Assembly (NCBI RefSeq): GCF_905475465.1 | Contig: NC_062252.1 | Coordinates: 9,548,001 to 9,612,000 of the forward strand | Origin: Pieris napi | Taxonomy: Eukaryota; Arthropoda; Insecta; Lepidoptera; Pieridae | Reading direction: 5' to 3' | DNA: 64,000 bases | Shown: positions 11,098-22,910 of the stretch, piece after piece | How positions within the stretch are numbered: the stretch's first letter is position 1 | How the letters are laid out: each line of letters opens with the position of its first letter | Program-made: the position numbers and the translations under genes | The notes under the pieces: model-generated | Told to the model about the DNA's origin: nothing | Database searches by the model: none | Seen by the model: only the letters and a program-made list of their open reading frames with translations

Positions 11098-11815
11098 CCA
11101 TAATCAGAGCCGACTTAAACTAGGCTGGGGCCATTGGGCACACAAGAGTTTGGGCCCTTTTGGAAAGTAAAAAAAGATAATTATAATTTAAAAAATTGAC
11201 TAAGTATTCTAGGTCAAAAATACAGTATGATATATTATTATGTAATTTTTTTTTAAAGACAATTCACACAAATTGACCTAGTCCCATGCTAAGCTGGTGA
11301 AGCTTGTGTTATGGGTACTAGGCAACGGATATACATACATATTATAGATAGATATACATATAAATACATATTTAAACTCTCAAGACCTAAGAACAACACC
11401 AAATGCTCATCACATCGATGTTCGCCTCAGCCGGGGATCGAACCCGGGACCCATGGAGTCGCAGGGGTACTAACCACTAGACCAATGAGTCGTCAAAAAT
11501 TTATGATATTAGAATGCTGCTGGTTTTTTGGTTACGATTACGATAACGGTTTCTTTCGAGATATCTGTTGAGTCTTCTATTATATTCTTATTAATTAGTA
11601 CAGTAGGAATACGCACAGTTATCAATATAATGGCGTAGTATAATTCCTTGATAAGACTACTGATTTGTGAAGAAAGTGTAATGTGCCCGACAAAAATGTT
11701 TTGAGAATAAATGTGGGAGAGAAATTGTCGGTCCTTCGGGGCCCCCTGAGAATGGGGGCCCTGGGCACGGGCCCCGTGTGCCCTTATGGTGAAGACGGTA
11801 TTGGCCATATTCCTT
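11098..11815 (-). mobile_element. Degenerate GGGCCC-rich DNA element split by a SINE
   Basis: The outer parts, 11098-11270 (GGCTGGGGCCATTGGGCACA) and 11501-11815 (GGGCACGGGCCCCGTGTGCC), have related GC-rich ends and AT-rich interiors. The minus strand of the right part gives an open but unrecognised ORF. It is split by the SINE at 11275-11495. Family unknown. Confidence 0.4.
11275..11495 (-). mobile_element. tRNA-derived SINE, family B
   Basis: Minus-strand copy of the element at 18885-19135: a tRNA-like head (CATTGGTCTAGTGGTTAGTA, B box GGTTCGATCCCCGG) and a tail with CATAACACAAGCTTCACCAG. Confidence 0.75.
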
Positions 11816-12134
11816 ATATTATAATATAGCTGATTTGGTTTTAAGTGAAGGAGATGTGCGGCCTTTCTATAAGTTTGACAAGTTTTAAGAAGTAGGTCTA
11901 AAAAAGATCCTGGGGATGATTTTTTGTACTGTTCAGGTAATACTGAGCAAATGTGGAATCAGTCAGCCAAAAACTTGATAATGCCGAGTTTTGTATAAAT
12001 AATGCAATGAATTCCATGCAGAAATAATATTTATTAGTAATTATAACAATCAATCATGTAGTAGTTTGTAAGTTTATCGCGAATTTAATATTTCTTATTA
12101 TCTAAAACAATTGTTCTTTAGTTTGGGTTTATTT

Positions 12135-12290
12135 GAACTGAAATATTTCCGAACCAATTCGACTTAGGGTCCTTCAAGAAACGAGCATATCAATTCTTAA
12201 AGGACTGACAACGCACTTCAGAGCCTTCTGGCAATGAGAGTGTCCATGGGCGGCAGTATTACTTAACATCAGATGAGCCTCATGTAATAT
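12135..12290 (+). mobile_element. LINE 3' end fragment, family 1
   Basis: Contains GGGTCCTTCAAGAAACGAGC and AACATCAGATGAGCCTC before a poly-A tail, as at 15500-15700. Confidence 0.6.
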
Positions 12291-12299
12291 AAAAAAAAG

Positions 12300-12795
12300 T
12301 GCGTGCGTACAAAGTACTCATGTCAGAAGTGAAACTTCTTTGGCTAACTAATTTTTAAGTCACATTTATATTTATACAAATCTAAAACCGATATATTTCC
12401 GAGACTTAGAGGGTGGGAAAAAGGAAGATATGTTAGGAATTTAATGAATTTAGTTGTCATTAAAATATTAAAAGTATCGAAAATTACAAATTATTAATTT
12501 ATTTTTTTAATTTATTTCTTCGATAATAAAAACACGTGGCATTTTAATTTACATTTCGTCATTCGAGATTTCAATAAATTATTTTGCATAAAATATAAAA
12601 TACTAATAGGTATTTCATCAATTCTCTTAATGAAATTTTAATTTTGAAAACAGAACTCTATAAAAAAATCTTTAATTTTAAAAAATAAAATTAGTCTCAA
12701 TCGCTCTCTCCCTTTTCGTGAAGCTAATATTATTATTATTGCGTTTCATCCGTAAAATTTTTACTATACCCTCATGCGCAAAGAAGTTTCACTTC
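12300..12795 (-). mobile_element. MITE with palindromic TIR (GAAGTGAAACTTC type)
   Basis: Termini GAAGTGAAACTTCTTTGG (12326) and AAGAAGTTTCACTTC (to 12795). Outside the left terminus (12300-12320) lies a diverged copy of the adjoining palindrome (GCGTACAAAGTACTC). AT-rich interior, no coding. Confidence 0.6.
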
Positions 12796-12796
12796 A

Positions 12797-13266
12797 AAAA
12801 AGTGCAAAGGAGCACACCCGACAGGCATGACACGCAGCAACCGCTGCCAATGGACATCTATTTCGGCCTACCTCTTAGGACTTTGCTCAAGGAGCGCGGG
12901 AGTACGCCCTTTTTTAATACTTGGAGGTCGTATATATTCAAAATTTTGTATATACATTTTGAACAGCATACAAACCAATCACTATCTATTGAAATCATTT
13001 TCTATCATGCCATCGTAATTAACCGTGAACCAATAAATAAATGATAAATTAAGTAATATCGATAATATGATCTTGACACATTTGATTCAAGTTACGCGTA
13101 ATTAATTAATACACGTGTTACAATCACTCTATAATATCGAACCAAAATGAGTGTGATGTTTAAAAGATTAGGTCGTGGCTTAGGTATAATTTACATAATG
13201 GTACTCAAATTAAATGATTGTTGATACTCTTACTGATAATGAAAAGTTGTTGAAGGCATATTGATA
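12797..13266. other. No recognised gene
   Basis: A 108-codon ORF runs across the MITE edge on the plus strand but has no recognisable domain. The segment near 12800-12910 is less AT-rich and may be an unidentified repeat. Confidence 0.35.
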
Positions 13267-13274
13267 TGCTAGAG

Positions 13275-13746
13275 CAGAGATCCCCAAACTTTTTTGTGTC
13301 GTAGACCCCTTGCCATGTTTTCCGTGTTGGGTAGACCCCCTACTTACCTGATATTGATTTCCTGTAAATTTCTAACTGTAGTGAAGTTTAGTGTTAAAAA
13401 CTTAAAGTAAAAACACATGTTAATTTATGCATTTATTAATTGAATTTAAATTAAAACTACACAAAATAAAATTTTGTATCTGTTATGTAAAATATACGTA
13501 GCATTAAATAAAACAAACTATAAATAAAATAACACAAGCAATAAGTCAATATAATGTATATGTTTTGATATTATAAGATAGTATGATGTAAGTAAATAGG
13601 TACTATCACAGTATGTGTTGAGATCCACCATCGTGGACCCCCATTTTCGTTTCATGGACTCAGCAAAAATTTTTTTGCTGACGTAGACCCCTTGCAGGTT
13701 GTCATAGACCCCTAGGGGTCGATATAGACCACTTTGGGAATCACTG
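13275..13746. mobile_element. Non-autonomous hAT transposon with perfect 8-bp TSD
   Basis: Termini CAGAGATCCCCAAAC and, read from the other end, CAGTGATTCCCAAAG are hAT-type inverted repeats. The flanks are a perfect 8-bp duplication TGCTAGAG at 13267-13274 and 13747-13754, the size hAT transposases make. The 472-bp interior carries repeated TAGACCCC near both ends (subterminal motifs) and no transposase. Confidence 0.88.
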
Positions 13747-13858
13747 TGCTAGAGGTACGAACGAATATATTAATCCAGTAAATTTCTTTCGTTAATACAT
13801 TTTGAATAGTGCTGTTGGAAAATCACGGAATAAGAAATGATTATTTATTATTTTTGGG

Positions 13859-14105
13859 CAGCGTTGGCCGCTTCAGCGTGTGACTCTCATATCTGAGGTC
13901 GTTCGATCCCTGGCTGTGCACCAATGGACTTTCTTTCTATGTGCGCATTTAACATTTGCTCGAACGGTGTCACTTAGACCCAAAAAGTCGACGACGTGTG
14001 TCAGGCACTGGAGGTTGATCACCTACTTACCTATTAGATTTAAAAATTATCATGAAACAGATTCAGAAATCTGAGGCCAATACCTAAAGGTTGTAGCGCC
14101 ACTTA
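13859..14105 (+). mobile_element. tRNA-derived SINE, family A, damaged
   Basis: Plus-strand copy: GCGTTGGCCGCTTCAGCG head with part of the A box deleted, then the usual body to GTTGTAGCGCCACT. Probably unable to transcribe. Confidence 0.75.
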
Positions 14106-14733
14106 TTTTTTTTATTGTTTTTTATTTATAATTTTTAAATTAAATTAGTTTCAACTTCTTTAACTTCTAACAAAAATTTATTACAATAATTACATTTACA
14201 GTTCACTTACTCACACACATGCACACACACACTTACTTATTCAATAACATGCACTAAGGCGTGTTGGAAACGGTTTAAAAAACAAAAATAATTAAAAAAA
14301 GATGTAATTAAATCAAGAATTTACTATTAAGTTTGGTATGGAAGAGCAGAGTACCCTGATACAGGTATTTTTTTTGTTTTCATTGTTGTCAAATGAATAA
14401 ACACATTTTTATTTTTTTATTTATGATTTGTACAGTAATAAAACTTTACAGCAACAATGGTCAACGAGTGTATAAAACTAGAAGTAACAGTTCTTAAGAA
14501 TATTGTTTTATTAAATAATTTAATAATCATTATCACACAACACGGCATAGGAACAGCTCCAGATTTGTTTTGTGAAACATAAGACTCTGGCTCAGCTTAG
14601 TGCAGGTATATCCTAGAGTTTGTCTACACTCTACAACAATGCCTAGTTATTGCTCCGACACCTACACTACCAAACGGGTCAAGTCAGTTAATTCATAAGA
14701 AAATTGTGTTCAATGTTACAGAACCGATTTCTG

Positions 14734-14943
14734 CCTTGTGATTCTGTTACTCAAACTCTCACATCGGTTTTCGGATAAACGGATCGCAGGATAGGCGGTT
14801 TCGCAGGATAAACAATAAACTACAAGCTCCCTCCTTATAAGAATGCCAAATTATAAAATGACTGCTTCACGACTAAATTGAGCGCGACCGCCGCTGTGAA
14901 AACCGCTGTGTGAGTTCGTAAAGTGAGTTACAGAATCGCAAGG
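14734..14943. mobile_element. MITE, CCTTGCGATTCTG-TIR family, complete
   Basis: 210 bp with inverted ends CCTTGTGATTCTGTTACTC and, from the right, CCTTGCGATTCTGTAACTC. The triplet CTG flanks both sides, a possible 3-bp duplication. Related copies: 130-257, 45978-46140 and 47950-48075. Confidence 0.7.
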
Positions 14944-15499
14944 CTGTTCGAAAATTATTCAAAAACCGACAGTTTAAAATTTAAAAATTTGAAAAAAGAA
15001 CATTCATTTCAAAGTAACATCACCGGCGAGATACTTGTATGAACTGTTATCAAGGCTATAAGAAAATATGCAACTTTCCTGAAACAACTGCTCCAGTTTC
15101 AGCTCATTTAATAACAATGCGAGTCTTTGAAAGCTGTAAACTTGAAACGGCGCACAAAGCTTGGTAGCTAATTCCACATATCACAATAGCGCCTCACTCT
15201 ACATGTGAATGGAATATTTTCCATTGTTCATCAGATTTAAGGATGTTTTTTATCGTACCAAAAGGCAAATGTAAAGTGAAAATCAACCATGGATAAGCTT
15301 GTGTGTGAGCGGTCTTTTAGATTATGTGAGGCGCACGAAATAACTTTAAACGCCGTTCTCCGATGCAGAATGTTACTTTTACTATAGAAAATATGAAAAC
15401 GTATATATATTAAATATTGTATCTTTAACTAGCTTCTACCCGCGCGGATTACTTAATTTTGTAATATTTATATGATCAGTATATGTTTTCCACAGCAGA
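14944..15499. other. No recognisable feature
   Basis: No gene or named repeat seen. Confidence 0.4.
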
Positions 15500-15700
15500 G
15501 TGTTTTAAGGCAGTATTTTCCGCGCACCACTACTATGTAAAACAATTCAATTTAGGGTCCTTCCAGAAAAGAGCGTACCAATTCCTAAAAGGCCGGCAAC
15601 TCACTCTCGAGACCTCTGGCATTGAGAGTGTCCATGGGCGCGCTATCATTTAACATCAAATGAGCCTCCTGCCCGTTTGAACTCTTGTTCTATAAAAAAG
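15500..15700 (+). mobile_element. LINE 3' end fragment, family 1
   Basis: Contains GGGTCCTTCCAGAAAAGAGC, CCTAAAAGGCCGGCAAC and AACATCAAATGAGCCTCCTG, ending in an A-rich tail: the degraded C-terminal RT code and 3' end. Confidence 0.65.
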
Positions 15701-15705
15701 TAAGG

Positions 15706-16720
15706 AATAAGATGTTTAGCTATATAATTACGTAATAACTCAAGACAGAAGATCCCATAAATAGGGACTGAATAAATTAACCGACTTGGTATTACGTGGA
15801 TCTCAACAACTTATTACGGTAGAAGAACTGAGTTGTGAGACTTATGGCAATTATACACGCGCCGCGCGAATTAAAGCGCCCTTCACATCACATAAGAATC
15901 ACACAATCTATTAGGAAAAACCGTAAAAATATTCGTACAATAGTTTTTGAGTTTATCGTTTAGATAGGCGGACGCAGTTAGATATCACCTGTTTAATACA
16001 TAAACACAACGCAACGCATGCATAAATATATTGCTCATACTCAGATTGATTTGTTATTTTTGTATTAAGTCACTTGAGTCAGTAAATATTAGGATTTAGC
16101 ATTTTGTAGGTAAAACAAAAAATACGTAGCATTTTTTTATTGCCCTCAAATAAGTCAATTTTGTCCCTTTTTTGGTGGAGATTTTTTAGTAGCAACACTT
16201 ATGAAATGTCAGAATTCTACGGAATTAAAAATCAGAGTATAAGTTATTATTATTCTATTGAAAGGTTATGACAATAATTGACATATGAATTATACAGACA
16301 ATACTAACCTTTCAGAAGCAAAATATCCAATGAAATTATAATAAGCTCCTGTTTAACTGAGAAAGCGGAGAGAAACAAAGCGTTCAATTGTGTTTGTGTG
16401 ATGGCTGTCTTTAAAGTGCTCTTTACAATACGCCAGTGTCTAGGACAAGTCCGCTTTAATGTTTTGATATAATAACTAAACGAATTTAAAAATACGTTTA
16501 TACATATTTAACAAAACACGAATTCTTTCATTTGAACAAGTGTGTTTTTACACGTAATAAAAAAAACATGAGTATGGTCATTAGAATAATCCTAAGTTAT
16601 GTACAGATTACTTACCTTCGTATAATCAAATCTTGTTGCTTTGCTTTGTAATTTTAGATACAAGAGCCTAAAACTCCTCGATCTATACCTAATATGTATC
16701 TTTAATACATTTTTTTAAGA
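15706..16720. other. No recognisable feature
   Basis: About 1 kb of AT-rich sequence with neither exon-like ORFs nor recognised repeats. Confidence 0.4.
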
Positions 16721-16975
16721 GCAGTGTTGGCCACTAGGCCACCATCCTTGAGGTCGTAGGCTCGATCTCCATCTGTGCACTTATGATTTTCTGTCCAGTA
16801 TTTAACATTCTCTCGAACAGTGAAGGAAAACATAATAAAGAAACCGGCTTTCCTTAGACCCAAAAGTCCAGACACAGGAGGCTGAAAACCTATATGTCTA
16901 TAGGTTGACAAGATCATGAAACAGATACAAAAGTCCTTGTAGGTCTTTTAGACCGAGGCCCAGAATGATTGTACC
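16721..16975 (+). mobile_element. tRNA-derived SINE, family A, old copy
   Basis: Degraded head (GCAGTGTTGGCCACTAGGCC, GTAGGCTCGATCTCC) and recognisable body blocks (GAAGGAAAACATAATAAAG, TTAGACCCAAAAGTC). Confidence 0.6.
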
Positions 16976-17680
16976 TTAAAAAATTATGATAGATTTTAGT
17001 GATTGTTACGTATAATAATAGTAGGTACTAAGTTTTTTTTTGTTGAAACACACCTTGTGTACCACAAACCAGTCAATTGCCGAGTTAAGAACTCCACTTA
17101 GTTGTTTGTTAAATACATACTACACTACACAAGATTCAACACCGTCTTTTATTCCAGTACTAGCGCCAGTTCTGAAGTACCACTTAAGTACACTGTGATT
17201 TAAGCGAACCTTACATTGGATTGTGAGGTCTGCTTGAATGGAGTCAGTCTTTATTAAGTCAATACTCAATTGTCAATTCTACGCTTCAAAGAATACGATT
17301 GAGTTTGAGACGGCACATCTACATCGCTTTGTTCGTGATTGATGAAATTTCGCGATTGTATCAATTTGAATAAAATTTGCTGGTTTCATTACATATTTCT
17401 GGTTACGAATGAATGGCTATTATCAAGAGTAATAATTTGCGTGACGTTTTAGGTCGGGACTCTGCAAACCCCAATGTTTATCTATTATTACGTCAATATA
17501 AGTTAAGGCACCTCTTGGAGAGGCGTGCTCTCCAATATTCCACATCTCAATTAATTTTAGGTTGAATTGCGGCCAAACGTTTGTCTAGTTTAGCCTAGAG
17601 TTTAAACGTTGAATCCTCGACGTTTAAGTCGTGTCTATTTGATTTTATTATCATCATATTCATCATCATCAATTGTAAAA
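16976..17680. other. No recognisable feature
   Basis: Nothing gene-like recognised. Confidence 0.4.
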
Positions 17681-17760
17681 TATGTGGCGGAGAGTTTATT
17701 GCCAGTTCATCTACAAGTACACTTATGAATTGTCAGAATGAAGTTAAATTAATATTAAAT

Positions 17761-17885
17761 TTACATTTACTACCAGTTCGCAAGTCAAGGGCGTAGAGAG
17801 GGTAAGAAGAACTGGCAGGAACTTTCCGCCACTCTGTTTACTCTTTCGTTCTACGCCCTTGATTTGAGAACTGGCAGTAAATGTA
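17761..17885. repeat. Inverted repeat, 36-bp arms
   Basis: Arms 17761-17797 and 17850-17885 share TACATTTACTRCCAGTTC and CAAGGGCGTAGA. One arm recurs at 50662-50698, so this is part of an interspersed repeat. Confidence 0.65.
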
Positions 17886-18210
17886 AAATTAGAAGCATTT
17901 AGCATTTAATGTATATTTCTTGTTTGACGTTCATAAGTTTACATTGTGTTACCTATATGAACAAATGATTTTTGACTTTGACTTGACTTGAATAAGCAAT
18001 TTTTTGTATGAAGAAATCGTGCGGAAAGTAAAAACTAAAAATGTGATGAAGAACATTGATTTGCTTTCCAGAAATTGCTCACGCATCAAAAAACACAGCA
18101 GGTTCACTTTGGAGGCATATATGCTATAAATATATAGCTAGAACCGACACTTAAAGATCAAGGAGAGAACATATAGTATTGTAGTAACAAACTCTTAAAT
18201 TGTATTAAAT

Positions 18211-18216
18211 TTTATT
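18211..18216 (-). terminator. Poly(A) signal overlapping NDUFB3 stop codon
   Basis: AATAAA overlaps the TAA stop; weaker variants follow just downstream. It implies a very short 3' UTR. Confidence 0.45.
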
Positions 18217-19953
18217 ATTTTATTTCTTTCTTATGCTCTCCGTGTCCTCCATGTCCATCACCACCGAGAGTCTTCTCAAGAGCCACTGTGGCTATAGTCA
18301 GTGCTAATCCTAGCGGAAGGCCTCGGAAAAACAGATTCCAGATTTTTTGCATTTTAGTACCGAATGAGGGTTGATATCTCCATATCTCATTCCTATTAAC
18401 AATATAAATAATAAAATGTGTTAGAAATATTTTTTTTAAATAAAACTAAACTTTTAACAGAACATATTATAACAATCTTTATATATATAATTCTTCTGTG
18501 AGTGTGTATGTCACTGAACTTCTCTCAAACGACTGGACCGATTTTGATGCAATTTTTTGTGTGTGTTCAAGGGGATCTGGGAATGGTTTAGATTCACAAA
18601 TCAGCCCGCCAGATGGCGCTGCAGTCGGTACTTTCATACTTTGCTTTACTAATTGCTTGAAATATCATGCAGGACAACGTCTGTCGGGTCCACTAGTATA
18701 CCTATAAAATAACAAGAAAAACACGTCTATAAAAATCGTAAAAGTTCAATATAAATATGTATGTATTCCAAAATATCAAAAGTCACTTCTAGCATTTATT
18801 TATGTGTGAACGAGCGTCTAAGAAATTATTACTAGCGACCTACCTACACTTTTGTAAAAAAATGTTGTACATATTGTTAGCAATGGCTCATTGGTCTAGT
18901 GGTTAGTATCCCTGACTGCGAATCCATGGGTCCCGGGTTCGATCCCCGGCTGAGACATACATCGATGTGATGAGCATTTGGTGTTGTGCTTAGGTCTTGG
19001 TGTTTAAATATGTCTATTATAATTATATGTCTATCTATCTATAATATGTATGTATATCCGTTGCCTAGTACCCATAACACAAGCTTCACCAGCTTAGCAT
19101 GGGACTAGGTCAATTGGTGTTAATTGTCCAATCATAAAAAAACTAATATTTTTATTTAAAAAGCTATATCATTATCAAATAATTTCATAACACGATGTAC
19201 ATAACTAAACCTAATATAAATTTTCTCACTAACTGAATGTCTTTGAGAAATAAAGTTACTTTGAACTGATATAATATAACAGTAGAAAAACGTTTTATAT
19301 TTTAAACACCTCTTAATGCTAGTAGCTTTTTAAATGATTTTAAAATCACTTCCGTAGATTTAAAATCAAAGAAAACTCTCTTTTCACTGTTTGAAGTTTT
19401 GTGGTACAAGGAGAAGACGTGTCTATCCGTTTCCTTGTTAACATGTGAGACAACTTACGCTCGAACCCAATAACCTATCTCAATCCATAAACCACTATCT
19501 GAGATAGTAATCTTAATCCAAATGTTGTAGCAGGTGAGCCAATAACCAATCGACGGATTGTAATAGCCATCTGTCGATACAAGCTATCCATGGGAGGTCG
19601 TATCGGTGTCTGTGGATAGACCTTTGTATGAAAATGACAGTTGACGAATTTTAACCGTCGCCAAAAATAGATTGTCTTCGTAGGGTTTATTGAGATGCAA
19701 ATAGGAGATCGATCGAACGTCACGGTCTGATCTCAGATTGTTTTCTATCTGAGTTTGAGGATTAATTATTGGGTTCGGGCGTTAGCATAACGCAGTGCCC
19801 AAAACTATTTTTGGATTTCTAAACTTACCTTATCCACGGATCCTTCAGGCCTTTCTTAGCCAATGCCTTTTCGAGCTCCTCCAATTGTGGAATGCCTTTT
19901 ATGCTGCAAAATTTATCACACTTTGGAACCTCATATGGAGGATCACAGCCCAT
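18215..19953 (-). CDS. NDUFB3: NADH dehydrogenase 1 beta subcomplex subunit 3 (B12), 2 exons, 100 aa
   Basis: Exons on the minus strand are 19829-19953 (start codon at 19953) and 18215-18392, joined through GTAAGT/AG to give 100 residues. The family marks are LEKALAKKGLKDPWIRNE, then WRYQPSF, then a single hydrophobic membrane segment (about residues 60-77, GLPLGLALTIATVAL), and a His/Gly-rich tail (GGDGHGGHGEHKK). NDUFB3 is a small accessory subunit of the membrane arm of mitochondrial complex I, anchored in the inner membrane with no cleaved presequence. The length fits the family (about 80-100). A spliced intron of 1436 bp, holding a Helitron and a SINE, argues against a processed pseudogene. 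Neither exon is visible as a long ORF. Drosophila calls the orthologue ND-B12. Confidence 0.88.
18476..18696 (+). mobile_element. Short Helitron in NDUFB3 intron
   Basis: 221 bp from TCTTTATATATATAATTC to GTCGGGTCCACTAG, inserted between A and T as Helitrons do. The inverted copy at 53600-53824 has the same ends and body, so its 69-codon ORF is not a gene. Confidence 0.8.
18885..19135 (+). mobile_element. tRNA-derived SINE, family B, in NDUFB3 intron
   Basis: The head GGCTCATTGGTCTAGTGG with B box GGTTCGATCCCCGG looks like a tRNA. The body to TAGCATGGGACTAGGTCAAT continues past any tRNA end and is repeated at 11275-11495. Both pol III boxes look intact. Confidence 0.8.
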
Positions 19954-20089
19954 TTTTATCACAAAATTGTTTTTGGTCTCGCCTTGAATATATAGCTCAA
20001 AACTTCAAAGTCATTCAATTGTCATATTTTTCTAAATATACAAATTTTAACTAAAAAGGTTTTTGTGTTATATTACAAAATCTTGGTTT

Positions 20090-20410
20090 TTTTTATGGCT
20101 CTGGCACGGTTTGTGCATTAGCCAGCGTCAAGTAAAAGATTTTTTATAATTCGCACTTGTAATTTGTCATCCTCGGCCTAGAACGTATTGCTACGTTCTA
20201 AACCTTCACAGTCTCTTTTCTTAGGTAGCATACTCACTGCTTGCCTTAGAAATTCGACCATGCCCTCCATGTACGGTTTAAGCACTCGCCCGGTACCGCA
20301 CAACCCTCCCAAAGGCAGTGAACAAATTTAAATTAAATTAAAACTTGTCCTCGAACCGGGAATCGAACCCGGTACCCCTCACCTAGCTGCCACTTAATAA
20401 GGCCCTTAAA
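20090..20410 (-). mobile_element. tRNA-derived SINE, family C, long copy
   Basis: Minus-strand copy of 1308-1560, but with about 80 additional internal bases (20170-20250). B box GGTTCGATTCCCGG on the minus strand. It lies about 140 bases upstream of the NDUFB3 start codon and so sits in or near that promoter. Confidence 0.75.
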
Positions 20411-20890
20411 AAAAATCTTGTTAAGAATTAATCAAACTGTATGAAGTCAATTTCAATTTCAAAAAATAGTTTATTTTGTTTCACAAAAATTTTTAGTAAT
20501 ACATGTCCAGTGTACATTATTTCCTGGAATATAACTAGACACGTTTTTACAGCCTTTTTTAAAAACTTATAAAATAGATAAAACTATGTAGTTAAAAAAC
20601 AAGTTATAATGTTTCGAAAGGAACAATAACAAACTACAAACTAAATTTAACAATGTGGTAAAACTACCTGGTAACTATGCAATCTTTAGATGAGATTTGC
20701 ATTTTTGAAACTGTATGAAGTAATTAATTGCTAAATGCATTTATAATACTAGACTTAACGCCTGCCTAAAGACACAATAGAATACATTTATATATTCCTA
20801 TTATGAAGTTACACTGGAACTAAGCTAGGCTTTATAGCTAGCTTAAGTTCTACGCTTACTATATTCAACTTAACTTCTAAGTGCTTTATG
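20411..20890. other. No recognisable feature
   Basis: AT-rich intergenic DNA between the SINE and the 1.6-kb element. Confidence 0.4.
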
Positions 20891-22490
20891 GTAGGGGAGC
20901 CCAAGAGGGGATTTCGGGATTTACTCAAGCGCGGCAGATTAATATATAGGGGGATACCTTGTACCCGGTTAAGTACCTCCACAAAATATGAGGCCCATAT
21001 ATAAAGCCGCACGTGAAGGAGACAGGATCAGTTTAGTAAAAAAAAATTGACCATCAGAAATTCCCGAGCGCGTCAGATTAAGGTAGGGTGAGTTAATTAC
21101 ATCCTAAAAAGTGTATATTCCACTAATCTGACAATTTGAGAGTGACGGAAAAAAAGGGGAGGGCAACAAAGTTGTAAAAAAAAAACGTCATTTCGACATT
21201 CTCGAGCGTAGCTAATTTTTTTTTATTTTGAAGGAAATAATTCAAGAATAATGAAAAATATATAATCTGACGATTTCCGCAAGCCGAAATAACAAAAATT
21301 CGTCGATAAAGTTAAATGTGTGCAGCTGCGTGATGCCTACATTTCCTTAAACCGATCGGAATCTACTAAACGGCGTTCTAAATATTTCCCTCCAAATTAC
21401 ATTTCCTGTGAATTTGAACCGATTCGGACCGATAGATTTTGAGAAATTTTGAAAAATCTTAAAAAAATAAGAAATATTTTTTTTTAAAGTGGTTTCTTTA
21501 TCGATCAACTTCAAAAACTAATCCGCCTTTGAGCTTGAAAAACCACGTCGATCGCCACCAAGCTGGTCAAAAGCGGTTGATTCGTTCGAGAGATATCGTA
21601 CACGAAAGAAACCCGAAAAAGTGTTTTTTCGGGATTACTCCGAAATTTGTGGTTCAATCAATTAAAATTGCAAAATTATTTATGAGGATGATAAAACTGC
21701 GTCGAATGCCGCCAACCGCGTGAAAATTGCTTGATCCATTCAAAAGTTATTGCGGTTTGAAAATTCCAAAAATAGTGTTCTATGAAACTTCTATCAGACT
21801 TTCGAGCTGGGAGAGCTCAAATGCATAGAAATGTTATTTCTTTGAACTCAGCGAGCTCAAAATATCAATTTTAAGCGCCCAGGAATGGAATTAGCGGGAA
21901 GTTGCAGGGATGGCCCTTTAGGTGAACCGTTTTTCTATTTTTTTTTTGTCAGATCAGGCTAATCCCTCTAGATAATCGTCAGATTATGAGAGAGTACGTT
22001 TAGAACATAAAGATGAACCACATATATCTTAATCTGACGCGCTTGAGTATTTCAAAATTGCGATTTTTTTTTGCATATTATGAAAATGGCCGTGGGTTTG
22101 CGTCCCATCGAAATCGTCAGATTAGTGAATGAGAGCTTTTTTTTGGTGCACTTAACACTCCCTAAGAAAATCTGACGCGCTCGATAATTTTTTTTTTTTT
22201 TTAATTTTCAACCCTTAAATACAACCACCCGCATCATGCAAACGATCAGATTAACATACGTACATTATTAAAAATACGTAGGGCATAGATGCTATCAATA
22301 TCTGACGCGCTCGAGGATGTCCATGCAACAGTTTTTTTTTACATATTTAACAATCTATAGCCGCTTCCCCCACCGATGAAAAGGAATTTATCATATAACA
22401 TTTTTTTCTTCTTTTTATCTAAGCTTTGCATCCCAATAGGTCTCTACGACGCTCGAGTAAATCCCCATTTAGCATCGTGGGCTCCCCTAC
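20891..22490. mobile_element. 1.6-kb inverted-repeat element rich in TCTGACGCGCTCGA motifs
   Basis: The ends are inverted: GTAGGGGAGCCCA on the left and the same read from 22490 leftward, extended by an imperfect match through GGGATTTACTCRAGCG (about 50 bp in all). Inside, the motif TCTGACGCGCTCGA or its reverse recurs at about 20924, 21066, 22032, 22170 and 22301, with further GTCAGATTA blocks at about 21129, 21267, 21947, 21979, 22118 and 22248, often beside T or A tracts. Only short chance ORFs occur, so it is non-autonomous. Its target duplication is not clear (TTTATG/TATTATG). I cannot name the family. Confidence 0.65.
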
Positions 22491-22682
22491 TATTATGTCT
22501 GCACAGCTTAGAGACTAGTCCTCTTTCACGCTGGGATTCTAAATTCAAAATGATACTTGTAATTTAATGGCGTATATTTTTTAGAAAAAAACAGCTGTCA
22601 AATACTACTGTACTAAATGTTTTATTTCTTAATAAAGCTAGAATATTATGAAAAAGAATTATACTACAACCCTTGATCTTGG

Positions 22683-22910
22683 TCTTAGATTTCAGTACAG
22701 TATTTGTGCGCTTTTTTAAAACTGAAAACTAGGTAACTTTTTCGGTGTAGTGCATGTGCATGCAGTGATGATTTCCTCACGATCTTTTCCAGTACCACAT
22801 TAGCGAGCGATACTTGCGCACGAAGACAGAATGTATGTGCAAAGTACATCAATCCTACGACCTCCGGGGTCCGATTCGCAGTTTCAAAGCACTTTAGACG
22901 ATGTATACGA
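22683..22910 (-). mobile_element. tRNA-derived SINE, family A, old copy
   Basis: Blocks GATTTCCTCACGATCTTTTCC and CCTACGACCTCCGGGGTCC match the family in minus orientation with many changes. Confidence 0.5.

Noticed and set aside
18498..18707. ORF at 18498-18707 and its inverse at 53656-53892
   Set aside because: Both are translations of the same short Helitron.
18885..18960. A tRNA gene (GGTCTAGTGGTTAG... GGTTCGATCCCCGG)
   Set aside because: Only the pol III boxes are tRNA-like; no clean acceptor stem closes, and the sequence continues into a body repeated at 11275-11495. It is a SINE head. The same applies to the heads at 1308, 20400 and all family A copies.
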